Of a stretch of 64,000 bases of DNA, positions 1-12,092 are shown piece after piece. The translations under genes were made by a program, and so were the position numbers. Source of the DNA: Buddleja alternifolia (lineage: Eukaryota; Streptophyta; Magnoliopsida; Lamiales; Scrophulariaceae); contig CM033391.1 in NCBI GenBank assembly GCA_019426215.1, positions 11,458,708-11,522,707 on the forward strand. Direction: 5' to 3'. Position 1 is the stretch's first letter. Every line of letters begins with the position of its first letter. The notes under the pieces were generated by a model. The model saw only the letters and a program-made list of their open reading frames with translations, had not been told where the DNA came from and made no database searches.

Positions 1-1091
1 CATTTGGCTTACGTCCCTTCCATAGTTCATATGGAGTTTTCCCATGCTGTTTGTTGATCATGCAGCGGTTTTGAGTGTAACAGGCAGTGTTGATCGCTTC
101 GGCCGAAAATCTAGGAGCGAGCTTGGATTCTGCTAACATAGTCATAGCGGCTTCCTTAAGCGTTCGGTTCCGGCGCTCAGCAACACCATTTTGTTGAGGA
201 GTTCTGGGAGCTGAATACTCATGATGTATTCCATTTTTTGCACAAAACTTCTCAACAATCTTGTTAGTAAACTCAGTACCGTGATCGCTTCTTATTCTTG
301 CAACCTTAAGATTTTTCAATATTTGAAGTTGCCGAATAAGCGTTGTTAACTTCTCACATGTTTCATCTTTGGATGAAAGAAATTCCACCCAAGTAAATCG
401 AGAGAAATCATCTACTATCACCAAAGTATACTTTTTACCGCTTACACTGATTGTTTGAACAGGTCCAAACAGATCTATGTGAAGTAGTTCAAGTATTCTA
501 GAGGTAAATAGATGAGGTTTTCTCTTGAACGATGATTTAACTTGTTTACCCATTTGACAAGCGTCACAAACACGATCCTTATGAAATGGTCTATTTGGTA
601 ATCCCTCTACAAGATTTTGACTTATTAGCTGAGAGATTGTCTTAAAGTTGAGGTGATACATTTTTCTATGCCATAACCAACCCATTTTAGATTCACTTTT
701 AGCAACAAAACATGTTGGGTTGTTATCAAGTGTTGAACCCCAATCTACTAAATATACGTTGTTAGTTCTTTTTCCTTTCAATTTAGTAGACTTAGTCTTA
801 GCGTCTTTTATATAGCAATAGTCACTTGAGAATATGACTTCAAAGCCTTTATCACAGAATTGACTTGTGCTTCAGACCCTCAACAAAATAAACATCATTT
901 ATCATGATGTTCCCCCTATGCACAGTACCTATACCTTTGGTTTTACCTTTGGAGTTGTCACCAAATACAACCTGAGGACCATTGGCAACTTGATAGTTGA
1001 TCAGAAGATCTTTGGAACTAGTTATGTGCCTTGACGATCCACTATCAAAGTACCATACAGATGTATCGGCTCTAGCGCTAGGTACTTGCAA
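1..1091 (-). pseudogene. pol: Sirevirus copy A pol (protease and integrase part), broken
   Basis: The frame resumes 15 nt after the gag TAG, past a further TGA at 1092-1094, and encodes the aspartic protease with WYFDSGSSRH (catalytic D-S-G). About 16 nt present in copy B are missing near 860, which shifts the frame. Beyond this, towards position 1, the sequence aligns with the integrase zinc finger (CDACQMGKQ) and catalytic core of copy B, ending near the [13 protein letters not shown] motif at the window edge. Reverse transcriptase and RNase H lie outside the window. Confidence 0.87.
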
Positions 1092-1106
1092 TCAAAAAGG
1101 GAAGTT

Positions 1107-3320
1107 CTATTTCTGTTTAGGTACCCATTGTTGCTTGGGTCCTTCAACATTAGTAACATTGTTAGTTTGAATTAGAACTTTAGGAACTCATATTTGCCTA
1201 GTCTTCATTGTAGGAATACTGGCCTTTTTGGGTTTCACATTGTGTTGAGTGTGCTTTTTGGGTGTATAATAATATCCTCGATTATAATAATAGTCATAAT
1301 CATAGTCATAATCATAATCATCATAGTATCGATAATATGATCTTGACTGTCTTGGATATTGACGCTGATATTTCCTTGGCGCTGGCTTGGGTTGCATTTT
1401 TGGTGCTGGACGCTTAGCGCTTGATTTACAGTGGTCAGTCTAATCTTTAGCCTTTTGAGCGTTTGGATAGACCCGTCTTTGTGAATCATTTGCCTTAGCC
1501 TTACCCTTGCCTGAGTTAGCTTTGACTTTCTCATTTGGCCTCTTACCATTGTCACTTGGTTCATTTTGAGTTTGACCTTGTGAACCTTTTTCAACAAAGA
1601 TAACACCCTTTTCTTTGTTGTTTGCCGTAACATTAGATTGATTGGATTGTTTATCGAGTTTGTCGCATCCTAAACCGGTCTTCTCACCAAATAATCTGGT
1701 TACTTCAGTCACATTATCCAACTGTCTAGAAGCTTTTGATAATGATGAGATGAGCTGCTCTGATTTAGCAAGTCTAGCGATCAAATCAGCTTCTCTCTTG
1801 ACTATTATATCAAGATCACCTTTTAATTGAATAATTTCACTCTCAAGCGATTGGTTCTTCTCAATGCACTGTTGCTGAACTCGCAACTCGGCTCTGAGCG
1901 TCACTTTATCTCTTATGAGTGATGAGATAATAGCCAGATCATTTTGATATATTTTGGCAGCTTCTTGACATTCATTGTAGTATTCTTTGACTTTGTCAAG
2001 TAATTCATCATAAGAAAGAGGAATTGATAATTCATTGATTACCTCAGGAGACGCTTCATCATCTCTGGCCATGAGACATATGAGCGCTGAGTCATCTAAT
2101 GGCTCATCATCATCACTACTTTCTTCTGATGATTCTAAATCTTCAGGTGCGGATGCTGGTTCTGATTCCGCTAGCAAACCTTGTTGACGAATGTTGCTCC
2201 TGAAGTGGTTTCTATCCAAGTAATCCTGCATTGAGGGCTTAGATACGTTTGGATAAGGGCAATTTACCTAGTAGTGCCCTGGTTTCCTGTAATTATAACA
2301 AAGATTAGTTTTCATCTTTTGTTCATTTGTTAACCTTGCAATGTGTGGTTTTGAGACCACTGGAGTTAGGAGACTTAGAGTAGACGCTTGGTATTGAACA
2401 GGCGCTTGGGGTGAAGGAACAGAATACTGAGGCGCTTGAAACTGTTGTTGCACAGGAGAAGGCGCTTGATATGAACTTTGTCCTTGATTATTAAAACCTT
2501 TTCCTTTCTTTTCATATCTCAAGAACTTCCTGAATCTATTCAGCAAAGCCAACTCCTCTTCCTCATTGATATCTAAATTCTTTCCTTTATTACCCGATTT
2601 ACCTTTGATTGATGCAATAAACGCTCCAGATTCAATCACTGGACTACTCACAATATCACTAGCAGAATTCAACTCGAACTCAAATGCTTTTAGCTCTGAA
2701 AAGGCGTCTTTTGGAGTTAGGAGATCCAGCATATTTGATTCTCTCATAGCGGTTGACTTCATCAAGAATTTACTTGGTAAGCTTCTAAAGATTTTAACCA
2801 CCATTTCTCGGTTCTGTAAATCCATTCCCAACGATGTAAGTTCTGTAACTAGAGCTGTAAATCTTATATCCAATTGCTCTAAAGTTTCATTGGGTAGCAT
2901 CTTAAATCCGTTAAACTTTTCCTTGGCAATGGAAAGTTTGTTTTCTTTGATTTGAGTTGAACCACCAAAAATCGTAGCCAACTTATCCCATATTTCTTTA
3001 GTGGTTATGCAAGACTTGATCTTGTTAAATAAGTTGTCATTATCACCAATAGCCGTATATAGAGCGTTACGACCAACATTGTGCAAATTAGCTCTTCGAC
3101 GCTCATCTGGAGTCCATTCTTGTTTTGGTTTCTCAACGTAACCATCGGGAGTTTCTTCCGTGGCTCCAGGCGCTCTTGTGATAACTTTGTATATTTTGAT
3201 TGGCCCATCTGAAATAATATCACACATGTCATCATCACATGAACAGAGATATGTAAATGCTTTAACTTTCCATGTGTCAAAATTTGATTCAGTCAGTTTG
3301 GGAACTTTAGCAAATGCCAT
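1107..3320 (-). pseudogene. gag: Sirevirus copy A gag, interrupted by stop codons
   Basis: One continuous frame begins with MAFAKVPKLTESNFDTWK at 3320 and covers the capsid/nucleocapsid protein: a retrotransposon gag domain in roughly the first 250 residues, a Q/P-rich linker, a CCHC knuckle, then an acidic and coiled-coil region and a Tyr/Asp-rich stretch (around 1270-1340). In-frame stops lie at 2268-2270 (inside the knuckle), 1440-1442 and 1188-1190. The knuckle also reads CYNY where copy B has CYNC, losing a zinc ligand. Copy B has sense codons at all three stop positions. The final TAG at 1107-1109 is shared with copy B and may be the natural end of gag. Gag would package element RNA in cytoplasmic particles; this copy cannot make it whole. 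Confidence 0.9.
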
Positions 3321-3395
3321 ATCGAAAATTTTAAACGCATTTTAAAAGAAAAGGATCTAAACAAGTAGTTATGCTTGGAAATTTTAAAATTTCAA

Positions 3396-3416
3396 TTTTA
3401 ACCGCTCTGATACCAC
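3396..3416 (-). other. Primer-binding site, initiator-Met tRNA (copy A)
   Basis: Immediately inside the LTR the minus strand reads AGTGGTATCAGAGCGGTT. The TGGTATCAGAGC core is complementary to the 3' end of plant initiator tRNA-Met, the usual minus-strand DNA primer of copia elements. Confidence 0.88.
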
Positions 3417-3417
3417 T

Positions 3418-5081
3418 TGTTGGTCCCAAGTGGCATACGAAAGAGTCTAGAAGGGGGGGTTGAATAGACCCTGAAGTCTTTTTCGACTTCAAAAAATTTT
3501 GTACAAAAAGATTTTTGGACGCTTGAAGTGTCTAACGCTTGACTTAAGCGTTCACTTAAAAAAATATTAGCACTTTGGCGAAGCGTCTGATGAAAACTGT
3601 TTTTAGGAAGTTAACTTAGACTTTAAGATTTGAATACTTTGACCAAGTAGGTTAAGCGTTCAGTTCTTTAATCAGTGTTAGCACAACGAAACTATTTTTG
3701 AGTCTTCTCCTTGAAAGCTTTAGCATCACAAGAGGTTTCTTAGTTGCTTAGTATTTGATTGTGTTTTACTTAATCAGTTTATGCGATGATATGATAGATA
3801 AAAGAATTGACTGAAAAGTAAATGACACAATATTTGTAAGATTTGTTGGGTGGTGTAATCCCAACTACGTCCTTCTTCTCCTCGAATACTTGGAGGCAAT
3901 CCACTAAAATGATTCTCAAAGAATCACACAGAATCTTCTACAAATTAGGGAGAGATGGATGTCAATGACTTCAGCTCCTTGATCATACAGATTTCTGCTC
4001 CAAATCACTTCAATCCCCTTGCTTCTTTCACCCAGAAATATGGCAAGTATCCAACTTCGACTTCACACAGATCGCGAGGCTTGGATAGGGGTTTTTCTAA
4101 AAGGGTTTGTTTGATATTGATGAAGTTCAAACAACTGGAATATCTCAGTAGTAGTGTAGTTCCCTCAAAAAGAATGTTTGAGATATTGGGTTGACTGTCT
4201 CAGGATTTGATGAAAAGCAAAGAGAATATTTTCTTGAGTATTCCAGCTTTTCTGAAAGTTTAAGGAATGAGACTTCAATGCAACAACATTTTGGCTTGAT
4301 AATTGTTCTATGATTGTCTTGTTGTTGAAGTTCTATTTATAGGCATTCTTAGAAAAAGTGTCCGTTTGACACATGCAAGGGCGCGTATCTCTCACTTTCG
4401 CAAGTGAACAACTTTTGTCCTTTTTCCTGAAAATCTGCTGCACAGAAGTTGGTGTTGCGGTCTTTCAATAGTTGACAGACCAATAGGGTGGCTTCTTCGT
4501 ACGTCTGAAAGTGCTTATCACATTTAATGCTCTTATCAGCATTTAATGCATTTGAATTAAATGCCCGTTGGCATTTAATGCACTGAGAATATTTGCATTA
4601 AACTCCTTTCGATCAGACGCTTCAGGAGAATGTTTGTCATTGGATAGACGCTTCATTCATGAGCTGAAAGTTCCATTTAATCTGGAGGATAATTTAATGT
4701 TTAGACGCTTGGAAAAGTTTTTAGACTTCATTTAGAAGTGTAGATGCTTGAGACTTCAATCTTCGTTACTTGACACCTCACTTAGAACATGTCAGGCGCT
4801 TAGAGTGAACTTCTTCAAACTTCATTCACTATTGATTTCTTGGACGCTTGGAGTCTTCAGATTTCGCAGTCTTGATAAGCTCACTCAGAAAGTATCAAAC
4901 GCTTAATCTAACCGACTTTTTGATCTAAGAATGTCAAAAATAAAAGATAAAATAAAGCCTATACATTTCTAATGTTCAAATGCTTATACATGTATCTATG
5001 AAATTTAAGCATACATAACTTTGGGGTCTAACAAGATTCCTAATTGTCATCATCAAATTCTTAACATGAAATTTCCTATCA
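3418..5081 (-). repeat. 5' LTR of Sirevirus copy A
   Basis: On the minus strand it starts TGATAGG at 5081 and ends CCAACA at 3418, giving TG...CA termini and 1664 bp. The start region (about 5020-5081) and the end region (3418-3490) align with the LTRs of copy B, with many differences and indels, so A is not a recent sister of B. Like the B LTRs it is rich in the AGCG tetranucleotide (AAGCGT, AAGCGC). Confidence 0.85.
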
Positions 5082-5306
5082 ATGATGATCTAGTAGATGA
5101 TTCAGCGCTAATATGTCTCATGCCAGGAGATGATGAAGCGTCTTCAGACTCACTATCTGAGGTAAATACTGAATTAGCTTATCCTCTCTCTTATGAAGAA
5201 TTTCTTGACAAACTAAAAGAATATTATAAAGATTGTCAAGATGCCGCCCAACTATATCAAAATCACTCTGATGAGATATCAGTGCTTAAAGGTGAAAACG
5301 TGACGC
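5082..5306 (+). pseudogene. Sirevirus copy C, gag fragment (left part)
   Basis: The plus strand encodes a stretch matching the acidic part of Sirevirus gag (DDSALICLMPGDDEASSD, then PLSYEEFLDKLKEYYKDC). It is bounded on the left by the LTR end of copy A and on the right by the gypsy element at 5307. The gag sequence continues at 11029 on the other side of that insertion, so 5082-5306 and 11029-12092 were once contiguous. Everything upstream in copy C is outside the window or was displaced by copy A. Confidence 0.88.
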
Positions 5307-6270
5307 ACCCCCAAACTTATCATTGATCATCCCCGAGCAATTAACAAGACTTAGACTACAATACTATGATCAAACATCAATCTAAGACTAAAACTAAACT
5401 ATAACAAAAATAAAAACAACTCATTTTCGTAGAGTGCACGATTGCACTTAGCATGTGCAATAAGCCTTTAAACCTCAAAGTTACCAGAGAAGACGAGTAT
5501 AGTCTCGTGAGGGTTTGTAGACGATACATCTACAAAATCCAAATTTTTTCAATCACAACCAATCAAGACAACTCAACTTAATCAATAAGAATTAATGGCA
5601 CAAAATCAACCGCTAAAGCTCAAAATTATGTACACATATCAAAGACTTGCTCATGTTACACCTAGACTCGAAAAGATCTCCGAAGGGTGTAGTGATTGTA
5701 AGTCTACGGCATTATTGTCAAGTGGCACCCTTACCAAATTTCAGATTTTCTCCCATATCTATTAACCTTCAATCAATCCTAAAGCACAAGCCTCATAGAA
5801 AACTTCATATCCACTTACATCTCATTACTTAAACCAATTTAGACTTTAAGCTCACATGAAACTTCCATTCACATTCATTAAGGTTAGGTCATGTGCAATG
5901 TTCTATTCCCTTAGGCTTTCTATGACACCCATGTATCGAGCTTTGGATCATTGACTCCCAAACTAGATAGTTTTAGAGCATTAAGTGTCCAGACACTCCT
6001 TACTGATTTAATCACTCGAGTGCCAAAGGCCATGAAATAAAACTAGATCTTTCATTCACTTTTAACTTTAATTGGCTTGAGCTTAGCTCAAATTAGCATA
6101 ATAGTACAATTTATAGGTATGTAACTTTTCACCTCCAATACATATTAGCCTGACTTTATGGTCATATCAATTATCATCAACCTTATTCATTATTCATTAA
6201 GCATATGAAGCAACTACTCAACTCATGACCTTAAGAAGAATCTAAGTTAATATTTCCAGGAGAAATTCCT
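5307..6270 (-). other. Non-coding 3' internal region of the gypsy element
   Basis: There is no substantial reading frame. The minus strand ends with a G-rich tract adjoining 5306, preceded by AT-rich sequence of the kind found between the coding part and the 3' LTR of Tat-type elements. It continues on the far side of the PIF-like insertion, at 7976-8600. Confidence 0.6.
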
Positions 6271-6273
6271 TAA

Positions 6274-7972
6274 GGCTATGTTTTCAAGTCATATTTGGTC
6301 CAAAATTCCCGTCAAACAATGTTTGTTTCACACAATATTTCATCAAAAATACACAACTTTTTTCATCCAAAAAAACATAATCATTACTTTTCTTCTTTCT
6401 CACACTTTGTCCCCTATCTCATTCTCTCTCCTCTATTAATTATACAAAAAATTTCTCTTTCCTCTTAATATCCACTATCTCTCTCTCTCCTCTCTCTATC
6501 CCCCTCTCCTCTTTCTCTCTCTCTCCTCACTCTCTCTCTTCTCTCTCCTCACTCTTTCTCTTCTCTTTGACTGTGTCTTTTTTTTTTGTAATATTTTTTT
6601 GTAATGTTTTGTCATATCTTTGACCGTGTACCATTAAACTTTAAAATAGAAAAAAGTTTGTTTGTTTGTAATTCTATCATGAGAAATAGTATTGATAAAA
6701 CATAGATTAAAATTTATGGAGTTTTCTAAAGTAAAACTTTCAAATTTTGTTTTTCAAATTAGTTATAGTGAAAGTATTTGGATTTATATATATCTATATT
6801 TATACGCATATATATGTTATTTGTACATATTATTTTAAAGTTTTATTTATTTTTTATGTGTGTGGCTGTGTATAATTTATCTCATTGCTAAATTTGTGAT
6901 TTGATTGTGTGTGTGGATCGAGAAATACATGTGTGCTACCCATATTTATGTGTATGTTTTCTTAATGTATATTATGTGGAAAAAAAAAGGTCTTGGGACG
7001 GTCAAAGGCAATTTGACCACGGTCAACTCGGGTTTGACCGAGTCAACCGTGTGGTCAACACGGATTTGACAACGTGAATAGTGACTTGAAGCAAGGGTTT
7101 CTTATTTCGTGGTTTTGGTTTGGATTTAGTAATTGACTTGTAGTAGAAGTGACCTAATTATCTAAGAATAGGATTGTATTTTAATAATTTTTAAAATAAA
7201 TTACTTATTAATATTTTTTTTATAAATTAAATAAAAAAAAGGAACAAAAAGAAAAAAGAAGAGGGGTGGGGGGGAGACTGTTCATCGTCTTCCCTAATCT
7301 CCCCCAATCCCCTTCACACCCCTTTCCCATGCGCGCACACATACACACTATTACACGCACACACAATTACACACACACACACTATTACACGCACACACAA
7401 ACACACAATGACACACACAGAAACACACACACAGTCACACACGCACACTGTTACACGAACTCTCACACACGCTGATACATATATATATATATATATATAT
7501 ATGAACATATATACTTTTCTTTTAATTATATATCAACTATTATTAACACTATTACTTATATATATGTGTGTGTGTATATATATATACTTTTCTTTTACTT
7601 TTATATAAACTACTATTACTACTATTACACATATATATATATGTACACTAATATATATATATATATAGATACACACACTACTATTACTTACATATATACA
7701 TATATATTTATCTATATAATAATTATTTCAATCTCAATATTATATTATAATTTTTAATTATTGACAGACAAAAACTTACATGATTTGACAGCTACAGTAA
7801 TTTATGTTCCCTCTGAAAACAAAACCAAACACTATCTCACCAAAAAATCACTCAAAAATCAACTCCCAAAACATAACCAAACATTATCCCATCAAAATTG
7901 CACGTGTCCCCAAAAAAACTTCACCAATAATTCTCACCAAAATACCATTCCAAAACATAACCAAACATAGCC
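6274..7972. mobile_element. PIF/Harbinger-like non-autonomous DNA transposon, 1.7 kb
   Basis: The left end reads GGCTATGTTT and the right end AAACATAGCC, so the termini are inverted repeats. They are flanked by the 3-bp duplication TAA (6271-6273, 7973-7975), the target preference of PIF/Harbinger elements. There is no transposase reading frame. The inside holds a CT-rich run (about 6408-6560), a CA/TA microsatellite block (about 7330-7720) and plain AT-rich sequence. Two shorter elements with the same terminus occur at 32648-33086 and 59294-59837. Confidence 0.75.
7331..7720. repeat. CA and TA microsatellites
   Basis: Runs of CA (7336-7470), then AT (7479-7501) and mixed TA/CA repeats continue to about 7720. 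Apparent short reading frames here (strings of H/T or Y/I) are products of the repeats and not genes. Confidence 0.9.
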
Positions 7973-8655
7973 TAAGTGTTTCAGAATGATTCCAACTTAA
8001 CTCCTCTACCCTCGACTTATTGTGCATTTGTGATTCATCTAAGGAAAATCTACTCTAATCTAGGGTCCCACGAGCAAAGTAAAGATATATGTATTGCATT
8101 GAATTCCAATATAATCAAGAAATTATGCCATCAAATTCAAGTTAATCCATTTCATTGCATTAATTGGTGGCTACAAAAAATAATTTATGCTCGATTTTCT
8201 TGAATTTCTCATTATAAGGCACAAAACATGAATATAACAAAGCACTACCCACACCCCAAACTTAAACCTAACATTTCCCTCAATGTTACATCTAAACTCA
8301 AAACGCGAAAAGGGGTTAAAGGGGTACTTACAACCAAGGATGCTGAAAAATAATCATTCATCCACAAGTGTGTCTTTCCAGCTCAAATCATCAAAATCAA
8401 ACATCTCAAACCAAAGGGAAGGGAACCGGATACTAATCATGCTCAATATACTCAAAACAAACCAAAGCATCAAGCATAAAGGAATACATGCCAAAAGTGC
8501 ATGTTCAAAGAAAACACCAAAATAGAAAGGAAACCTAAAAACTAAGCAAAACAAGAAACACACAAAAACAAAAGATGAAAGAAAAACTTACAAACTTGGG
8601 TTGCCTCCCAAGAAGCGCTCTTTTAAAGTTACTAGCTTGACTTTATCGAGTCATT

Positions 8656-9740
8656 TCAAGGCGGTTTCCGAATAAATGCCTTGTTCATTCTCCAAGTAAG
8701 GATGAAATTTGGCCCGGTGTTAGTAGAAAATATGATTAGTGACCAAGCAATCATCCACTCAAATATTTTTTCATAGTCCAACACCACTTCCATCACTCTT
8801 TCTTCCCATTGCACCGAGTGATGATTTGGACTATTCTCCAAGTTATAAGTAGATGCTCTTTTTTCTTCACCGATCAAAGTGAAATGCTTGGAGTTCATAA
8901 TGTAGGACTCGAGGAGATTATTGGTTCTTTTAACCTGATAAAGCTCAACACTAAAAGGATCAAAAGCATCAATGCGTAAAGATAATGTAGAAATTGGATG
9001 CTTAATAATCTCATTGCTTTCACAATTAACCATATTAACTCCTATATTTAATAACAACCCACTTTCATTGGAATCAATTACTGCCTTAGCAGTGGAGAGG
9101 ACAGAGGGTGGAGAATCTTCAACCGGTTGATAAGCTGTGGGAGTGGAAGGCTTGGCAGTGGGAGTTTTCGATTCTGCAAGTTTAGGCGTGCCATATAGTA
9201 ATGCTTCCAATTCTGGTACACTTTCAGCAACTCGTTCGAGTGTATCTGCTGGGCAGAGATTCGTTCATTTTTCAACTCCTCGTCTTCCCTCACAGTTGCA
9301 TCACCACTCCTCAAAGTCATGCCACCAGTGGTGCTTGTTGCAAAGCTTAAATGGCGTCGAACACCAATTGCATATTTTTCGGACAATTCAAATCCTCGAG
9401 TATGAGTTGCATAGCCTGAATGAGTCCTAGAAGCCATTCTTGTTGCTCCGGGGTAAAAAACGGAAGATTTCCTGCCATTTATTGGAATTAGAATTAAGAC
9501 AAAAAAAAAAATGAAAGCAAAAATAAATATAAAACAAAAATTATAAAAACTTGCAATAAAAACAAAAACTAAAACAAAACAAGTCCCCGGCAACGGCGCC
9601 AAAAACTTGGCACGAGAAATCCTCACGTGTTTGCACAGCAAGTGGATTGTTCGTGTGTGGTAATAAAGTAGATTTTTGAGTCCGGATTGTCGATCCCACA
9701 GAGACTTGTATTTTAGACTTTTTGAATTTAAAGCAAACAA
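8656..9740 (-). pseudogene. Remnant reading frames of the gypsy internal region
   Basis: Two overlapping minus-strand frames (220 codons ending at 9078 and 184 codons ending at 8656) lie just inside the primer-binding site, where gag would be. The longer one begins within the LTR, so only its part below about 9580 belongs to the internal region. I recognise no gag zinc knuckle, protease or other domain. The second frame contains PTAYQPVEDSPPSVLS and an acidic C-terminal half. They are best read as decayed or non-coding parts of a non-autonomous element, not host genes. Confidence 0.45.
9584..9601 (-). other. Primer-binding site, tRNA-Asp type
   Basis: The minus strand reads TGGCGCCGTTGCCGGGGA, complementary to the 3' end of plant tRNA-Asp. 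This primer is typical of Athila and Tat elements, and it fixes the orientation and the LTR end. Confidence 0.87.
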
Positions 9741-11028
9741 TAATTAAATTGAAACTAAAGATTCAAAGATTTTAAAAGCAATAAAATAAACTAAAACATG
9801 AATTAACTCAAATATTATGGAAGCAAGATACAAGAAACAAGATGTCGAAATTAAGATAGCTATGGAAGAGAGCAACTAAGACAAATGTGTTGGCACAAAT
9901 TAATCAATTTTCATTATAAACATGTTCTCATATTATTAGACTATTGTTGCTTTGGTGGAAATTCCTTAATTAATTACTACCCGATGTCTCGGCTGTAATA
10001 ATCCTATGACTAAGTGACGGTTCTCTAAATACATCTAGCCGAGAATCAAATCATTAACCATGCATTCACGTTTTAAAATTTCCCCGGATGAATTCGGCTA
10101 ACTGCACCCGAAAATCTATACCTATCCCTAGGAGCAATTCCTCATGTTTTTCGGATGATGTGATGATTCCTTTGAACCCTAATCTATATTCTCCCGAATG
10201 AATAAACTTGGCTAATTAGCAATCACATGGTGATCAATCATATGATTGAATTAAAGCACAAAATCAATACACAAAATAACAATAGAATTAATATGAAAAA
10301 CACAATTTATAACTCAAATATCATAATTTAGCATCAACATGGCCTCAGTTCGAAGAATCTAATTCATCATAAAAGATAAAAGAAAGAAACTTAAATTAAG
10401 ATTCATATTCATAGACAAAAACAAATCTAAATCTAAAAAACTCCCTTGTATTTTTTATTGTTGAACTTTGATCTTCATCTCTTCCATGCTTCTTGATTTC
10501 TTCACCTTCAAGGGTTTTTGAAAATCTTCATGAATATGTAAAAACTAAGTCTAAACCCCATTAGGGCTCTATTCTATGCGTATTTTCATCCCTCTTTTTG
10601 CTGCTATAAGAGGAGGTATTTATAGAAGAGGATTCTCAAGTCGTCTACTTGAATTAATTCTCAAAACTTGCCAAAATTCGTCCAGCCGACTCCAACGTTC
10701 GTACGTTGGATGCAGCAACAATTTTCATTCTGTGCAGTGATCTTGTTTTCTTCATAACGTTTTGCATAGACCTCCAATTTGAGTGATTCAAGTTGACACG
10801 TGAAGCTAAAACAGAGCTATAAAACTTTGTAGAAGGAACATTTGTCAAATTCCGTCTGTAAATACTCTAAAAGTCTGCATTTGCGTCCATTTTTTCTCAA
10901 TTGCAATGATTTTCCACCTTTACTCAATAAGAACACAAATTAAACGCATATGTTTCATAAATCATGCATAAACCAATGTAAATAACATAAATATGAGGCT
11001 CTAAAATATGTAAATCTCACACCTATCA
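9608..11028 (-). repeat. LTR of the gypsy element (5' LTR)
   Basis: It starts TGATAGGTGTGAGATTTAC at 11028 and ends CGTGCCA at 9608 on the minus strand, just upstream of the primer-binding site, giving about 1.42 kb. I found no matching copy at the other end of the element (5307-6700), where the 3' LTR should be. Confidence 0.75.
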
Positions 11029-11695
11029 ACGCTCAAGGCAGAGGTGCAAGTTTAGCAACAATGAATTGAGAAGAACCAATCACTTGAGACTAAAATCACT
11101 CGGTTGAAAAGTGATCTTGATATGGTAGTCAAGAGAGAAGCTGAGCTGATCGCTAGACTTGCCAAATTAAAACTGCTTGTCTCATCATTGTCTAAAGCGA
11201 CAAGACAGCTAGACAATGTGACTGAGGTAACAAGATTATTTGGTGAAAAGACCGGTTTAGGATGCAATAATTTTGGTAAACAACCAAACAAATCAAATGT
11301 TACGGCAAACAACAAAGGAAAGGATGTGTTTTTTGTTGAGAAAGGTTCAAAGAGTCAAACACCTTCTGAACCAAAGGACAATGGTACGAGGTCAAATGAC
11401 AAAGACAAAGCTAACTCAGACAAGGGAAAGACGAAAGTGAATGATTCACAAAAGAAGGTTTATCCAAATGCTGAAAAGGCTAAGGACAAACCTTGCACAT
11501 GTGAATCAAACGCTAAGCGTCAAGCGCCCAAGGTGCACCCTAAGCCAGCGCCAAGGAAATATCAGCATCAATATCCACAACGATCAAGGTCATATTATCA
11601 ATACTATGATGATTATGTTTACGATTATGATTATGATAACTATTATAATCAAGGATATTATTATGCACCCGAGAAACACAAATTTTATGGATGAG
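11029..11695 (+). pseudogene. Sirevirus copy C, gag continuation
   Basis: This picks up gag precisely where 5306 left off and carries the coiled-coil region, KRE-rich segment and Tyr/Asp-rich stretch (SYYQYYDDYVYDYDYDNYY). Two stop codons in the first 50 nt correspond to Gln and Cys codons in copies A and B. At about 11690 the gag sequence stops abruptly and joins RNase H sequence, so about 3.1 kb of gag end, protease, integrase and RT relative to copy B (about 17540-20660) has been deleted. Confidence 0.88.
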
Positions 11696-12092
11696 GCAAC
11701 AATTTAGAGATTATGGTATAATCCTAGGTCCAACCTCTATCCATTGTGATAACCAAAGCGCCTTAGCCATGATTCAAAACCCTATTCATCATTCCAAAAC
11801 CAAACATATTGACATTAGATACGGTTTCTTGTGTGACCGTGTTCAAAAGAAAGATATCTCCATGCAATTTATTGGTACAGAAAAACAATTAGCGGATATC
11901 TTTACCAAAGCGCTCAATAAACAACGCTTTCTCACTTTAAGAAGTGAACTAGGTATAATCGATTTAAAAGATTAATCATTATGCATCATACTTTATTAGG
12001 CATATAATTTAGGGGGAATCCTCTTTATATATGTCTAAAAAGATTTTTGAAAAGTTGTTACAAGTTATCAAATTTAGGGGGAACCTTAAAAT
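11692..12092 (+). pseudogene. Sirevirus copy C, RNase H end and post-pol segment
   Basis: From 11692 to 11975 the plus strand encodes the last about 94 residues of pol, with [15 protein letters not shown] and the terminal [16 protein letters not shown] motif of copia RNase H. Downstream are two purine-rich tracts (12009-12020 and 12071-12082, TTTAGGGGGAA) matching the cluster after pol in copy B. The segment ends at 12092, where the LTR of copia element D begins. Confidence 0.88.

Larger units (their letters stand above)
1..5081 (-). mobile_element. Sirevirus-type Ty1/copia retrotransposon, copy A (5' part, decayed)
   Basis: Read on the minus strand this is a 5' LTR (5081 to 3418), primer-binding site, gag and the start of pol, running off the left edge in the integrase domain. 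The gag and pol sequence is closely related to the complete copy B at 13584-27983, and the LTR/primer junction is the same. The frames carry nonsense codons and small deletions. Its right end directly abuts gag of another copy (C) in opposite orientation, so A probably inserted into C. The target duplication cannot be checked because the other end is outside the window. Assignment to the Sirevirus (SIRE1/Maximus) group rests on long LTRs, the gag type and the envelope-like region of relative B. Confidence 0.88.
5307..11028 (-). mobile_element. Athila/Tat-type Ty3/gypsy element with one LTR, non-autonomous
   Basis: Oriented on the minus strand: an LTR at 11028-9608, a tRNA-Asp primer-binding site at 9601-9584, an internal region, and a G-rich polypurine end (AAGTTTGGGGGT) at 5307. 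The gag of copy C is interrupted exactly here, with ACGC repeated on both sides (5303-5306 and 11029-11032). No second LTR is present at the 5307 end. No protease, RT or integrase was recognised, so the element depends on others for movement. The motif around 8600-8625, minus strand GCGCTTCTTGGGAGGCAACC, is one I know from Athila/Tat-type internal regions. Confidence 0.78.

Noticed and set aside
5307..6700. Expected 3' LTR of the gypsy element
   Set aside because: Compared with 9608-11028 at the matching end, no similarity was found, so a second LTR was not annotated.
7266..7757. Short reading frames rich in H, T, Y and I on both strands
   Set aside because: They are translations of CA and TA microsatellites.
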